A stretch of 7,063 nt of DNA from Euryarchaeota archaeon UBA538 (GTDB taxonomy: Archaea > Thermoplasmatota > Poseidoniia > Poseidoniales > Thalassarchaeaceae), in NCBI GenBank assembly GCA_002499325.1, contig DALC01000085.1:1-7063 (forward strand). Direction: 5' to 3'. Shown in pieces: positions 5,627 to 7,063 of the stretch (its first letter is position 1; each line of letters begins with the position of its first letter). The notes under the pieces were generated by a model. That model ran no database searches. It saw only the letters and a program-made list of their open reading frames with translations, and was not told the DNA's origin. Made by a program: the position numbers and the translations under genes.

Positions 5627-7063
5627 GGAGCATGAAAACATGGATCTTGACTCCCTAGCGGATGACTTATCTGGTATTGCACCTCCAGCTCCTTCAGTTC
5701 CAATTTCCAATATTTCTGTATCAGCAACTCCCTGGATGGACGATACACTCCGCTCAAAAGAATCAGCGCTTTTGAGGTTGGATAGATTACTGGTAAGCGG
5801 AGGAGCTAGACTGGTACTATTTTTACCATTGTTGGCAATTGTTCTACTTGGTGCGGCGCAGTCATACGGTAGCAATGATACGGAATGGTGGAATGATACT
5901 CTAAGGGAAGCAGCAGGTGGTTTTTCATTGGTACGAACAACATATGCCATAGCATTACTGATACTAATCGCTGACATTTTCTTATTAACCATCTTGCTTA
6001 GGATGATGACATATTCCAGAACGATATTTCACTATGAAGCAGATTCACTAACTTCCTCTGGCCTAACATTTAGGAGTTCTCATGGTTATGCTGAAATGAG
6101 GGCGACGCTAGATGGGTCGATTAGACAGGTTACAGCAATCTCATCATTGATTGCTACCTCATCAATTCTTCTCGCATTATCCCTATGGTTCCCATCTGGT
6201 CAAGAAGAGGTTAGTCCAGTATTACTGGCACTATCCACCGGGTCTCTACTGGCAGGTTATGGGGTCCAACTTATCTCCATCAGATCTAGATTCAATGCAT
6301 CTGAACCATGGGGCATGCTTGAGGCATTTTCTCCTCCAATTCACCCGGCGTTGCTGAACAGACCATTCAACGATGTCATAAAAGCGCATATTGACCCCCT
6401 ACTTGGAATAAGAATTACTGAGTATCTTAAAACGGTTAGATCGGAACTCAGAGAAGGCTACACAATGTCCGAATTACAAGAGTCCTTACTCTTACTACTT
6501 CACTTGAGAAGATCTTCTCTAATATCCGAATCTGAGTTCAGAACAAGTTTAGAATTAATGGTTGAACCGACGGCTATAGACGGACTTTTCAGACACCCAG
6601 AAGTAGGCGAGGAAACTTGGGACAGGCTTCTTCAACATGCAAGAAGTGAATGTAAGCCGTTTTTTAGATTACATGACAGGATGAGAATGAGGAGAGGAAT
6701 CAGTAGTTCAGATGGAGGCTTCTGGTTCGATGTTGATATGGAGAATCTGGTTGTAGGCCAGGCTAATTTATTTGCTTTTATACTCAATTCCAGTGAAGAG
6801 CCAAAAGATCTCGTTTTGAAGATACAAACTCCTGATTTCAAACCGAATGAATGCGTTTACAAATTACATTCTTCGCCTTTAGTCTCGTCATCAGATCCAT
6901 TGAACCCCTCCTCACTTTCTTCTATGATCCAAGATATGACAAATAGTACAAGTATCGTCTGGCAGAGTTTGTTACCCTCCATTAAAGGGGAAGCTACTGT
7001 CACAGTGAGACTGGAAGACGACTCTGGTAACCTCATCTCGGGAAGGGTACTCAATGTCCAAGT
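5616..7063 (+). CDS. Four-helix membrane protein with large C-terminal soluble region (3' truncated)
   Basis: The frame stays open to the window edge, giving 482 codons plus two bases. The start is ATG 5616 (11-bp overlap with the regulator gene) or ATG 5640. Residues 1-64 are polar with a Pro-rich patch (APPAPSVP). Four hydrophobic helices follow at about 66-84, 109-130, 172-194 and 202-225. The loop between helices 1 and 2 carries an N-x-T site and the loop between 2 and 3 is Arg-rich, so both ends should be cytosolic. After helix 4 comes a charged helical region (about 235-365), then a stretch from about 369 that looks beta-rich (FWFDVDMENLVVGQ onward) and may be an Ig-like or other beta-sandwich domain. 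I recognise no transporter, protease or kinase motif and no family. As third gene of the operon it may assemble with the surface protein in the envelope, which is inference from position only. Confidence 0.75.
   Translation, partial: MSIKEHENMDLDSLADDLSGIAPPAPSVPISNISVSATPWMDDTLRSKESALLRLDRLLVSGGARLVLFLPLLAIVLLGAAQSYGSNDTEWWNDTLREAAGGFSLVRTTYAIALLILIADIFLLTILLRMMTYSRTIFHYEADSLTSSGLTFRSSHGYAEMRATLDGSIRQVTAISSLIATSSILLALSLWFPSGQEEVSPVLLALSTGSLLAGYGVQLISIRSRFNASEPWGMLEAFSPPIHPALLNRPFNDVIKAHIDPLLGIRITEYLKTVRSELREGYTMSELQESLLLLLHLRRSSLISESEFRTSLELMVEPTAIDGLFRHPEVGEETWDRLLQHARSECKPFFRLHDRMRMRRGISSSDGGFWFDVDMENLVVGQANLFAFILNSSEEPKDLVLKIQTPDFKPNECVYKLHSSPLVSSSDPLNPSSLSSMIQDMTNSTSIVWQSLLPSIKGEATVTVRLEDDSGNLISGRVLNVQ

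Noticed and set aside
5632..5658. Eight-codon leader-like frame between regulator and membrane protein genes
   Set aside because: Too short and uninformative, and it overlaps both candidate starts of the membrane protein. More likely chance.
5594..5992. 132-codon minus-strand open frame, and other minus-strand frames at 3363-3854, 4457-5033 and 6632-7054
   Set aside because: All lie opposite well-supported plus-strand genes whose products have clear domain or membrane features. None shows a start signal or a family match.
6151..6357. 68-codon plus-strand open frame
   Set aside because: It is an out-of-frame shadow inside the four-helix membrane protein gene, which stays open across the whole interval.
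1..7063. CRISPR array, tRNA/rRNA gene, insertion sequence or prophage signature
   Set aside because: No regularly spaced repeats, cloverleaf, transposase-like protein or terminal inverted repeats were seen. Nearly all of the window is accounted for by coding genes.

Overview
The window looks like chromosomal DNA from a marine, Thermoplasmatota-type archaeon; the Marine Group II/III lineages (Poseidoniia-like) are my best guess. This is inferred from the gene style. It holds archaeal COG1340-like coiled-coil proteins, a secreted Ig-repeat surface protein with one C-terminal membrane anchor and cytosolic zinc ribbons, and a DtxR-type regulator. Genes are tightly packed, Shine-Dalgarno (SD) sites are often embedded in the preceding gene, and TATA-like boxes sit close to start codons. 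No rRNA, tRNA or marker gene is present to prove the assignment.

Layout. Positions 1-264 (+) hold the 3' end of an unrecognised gene entering from the left. It ends tail-to-tail with a three-gene minus-strand cluster read from about 2972 down to 261: coiled-coil protein A (2160-2972), B (1198-2163) and C (261-1133). A and B overlap by ATGA, and C follows after a 64-bp gap. C matches the archaeal COG1340 coiled-coil family best, and A and B look like divergent relatives.

A short divergent intergenic region (about 2973-3075) carries a perfect 19-bp inverted repeat placed to act as an operator. It lies over the upstream edge of the minus-strand promoter and just upstream of the plus-strand one. 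To its right is a plus-strand operon: a 631-aa surface protein (3076-4971), a DtxR/IdeR-like metal-dependent repressor (4964-5626), and a four-helix membrane protein that runs off the right edge (5616-7063). The two junctions overlap by 8 bp and probably 11 bp, each with an SD site inside the upstream coding sequence.

Working model (inference): the plus-strand genes form an envelope module co-transcribed with a metal-sensing repressor. The palindrome is a candidate site through which that repressor, or another factor, could control both the envelope operon and the coiled-coil cluster. I saw no mobile element, CRISPR array, RNA gene, long repeat or classical terminator. No stretch over 300 bases lacks a gene.
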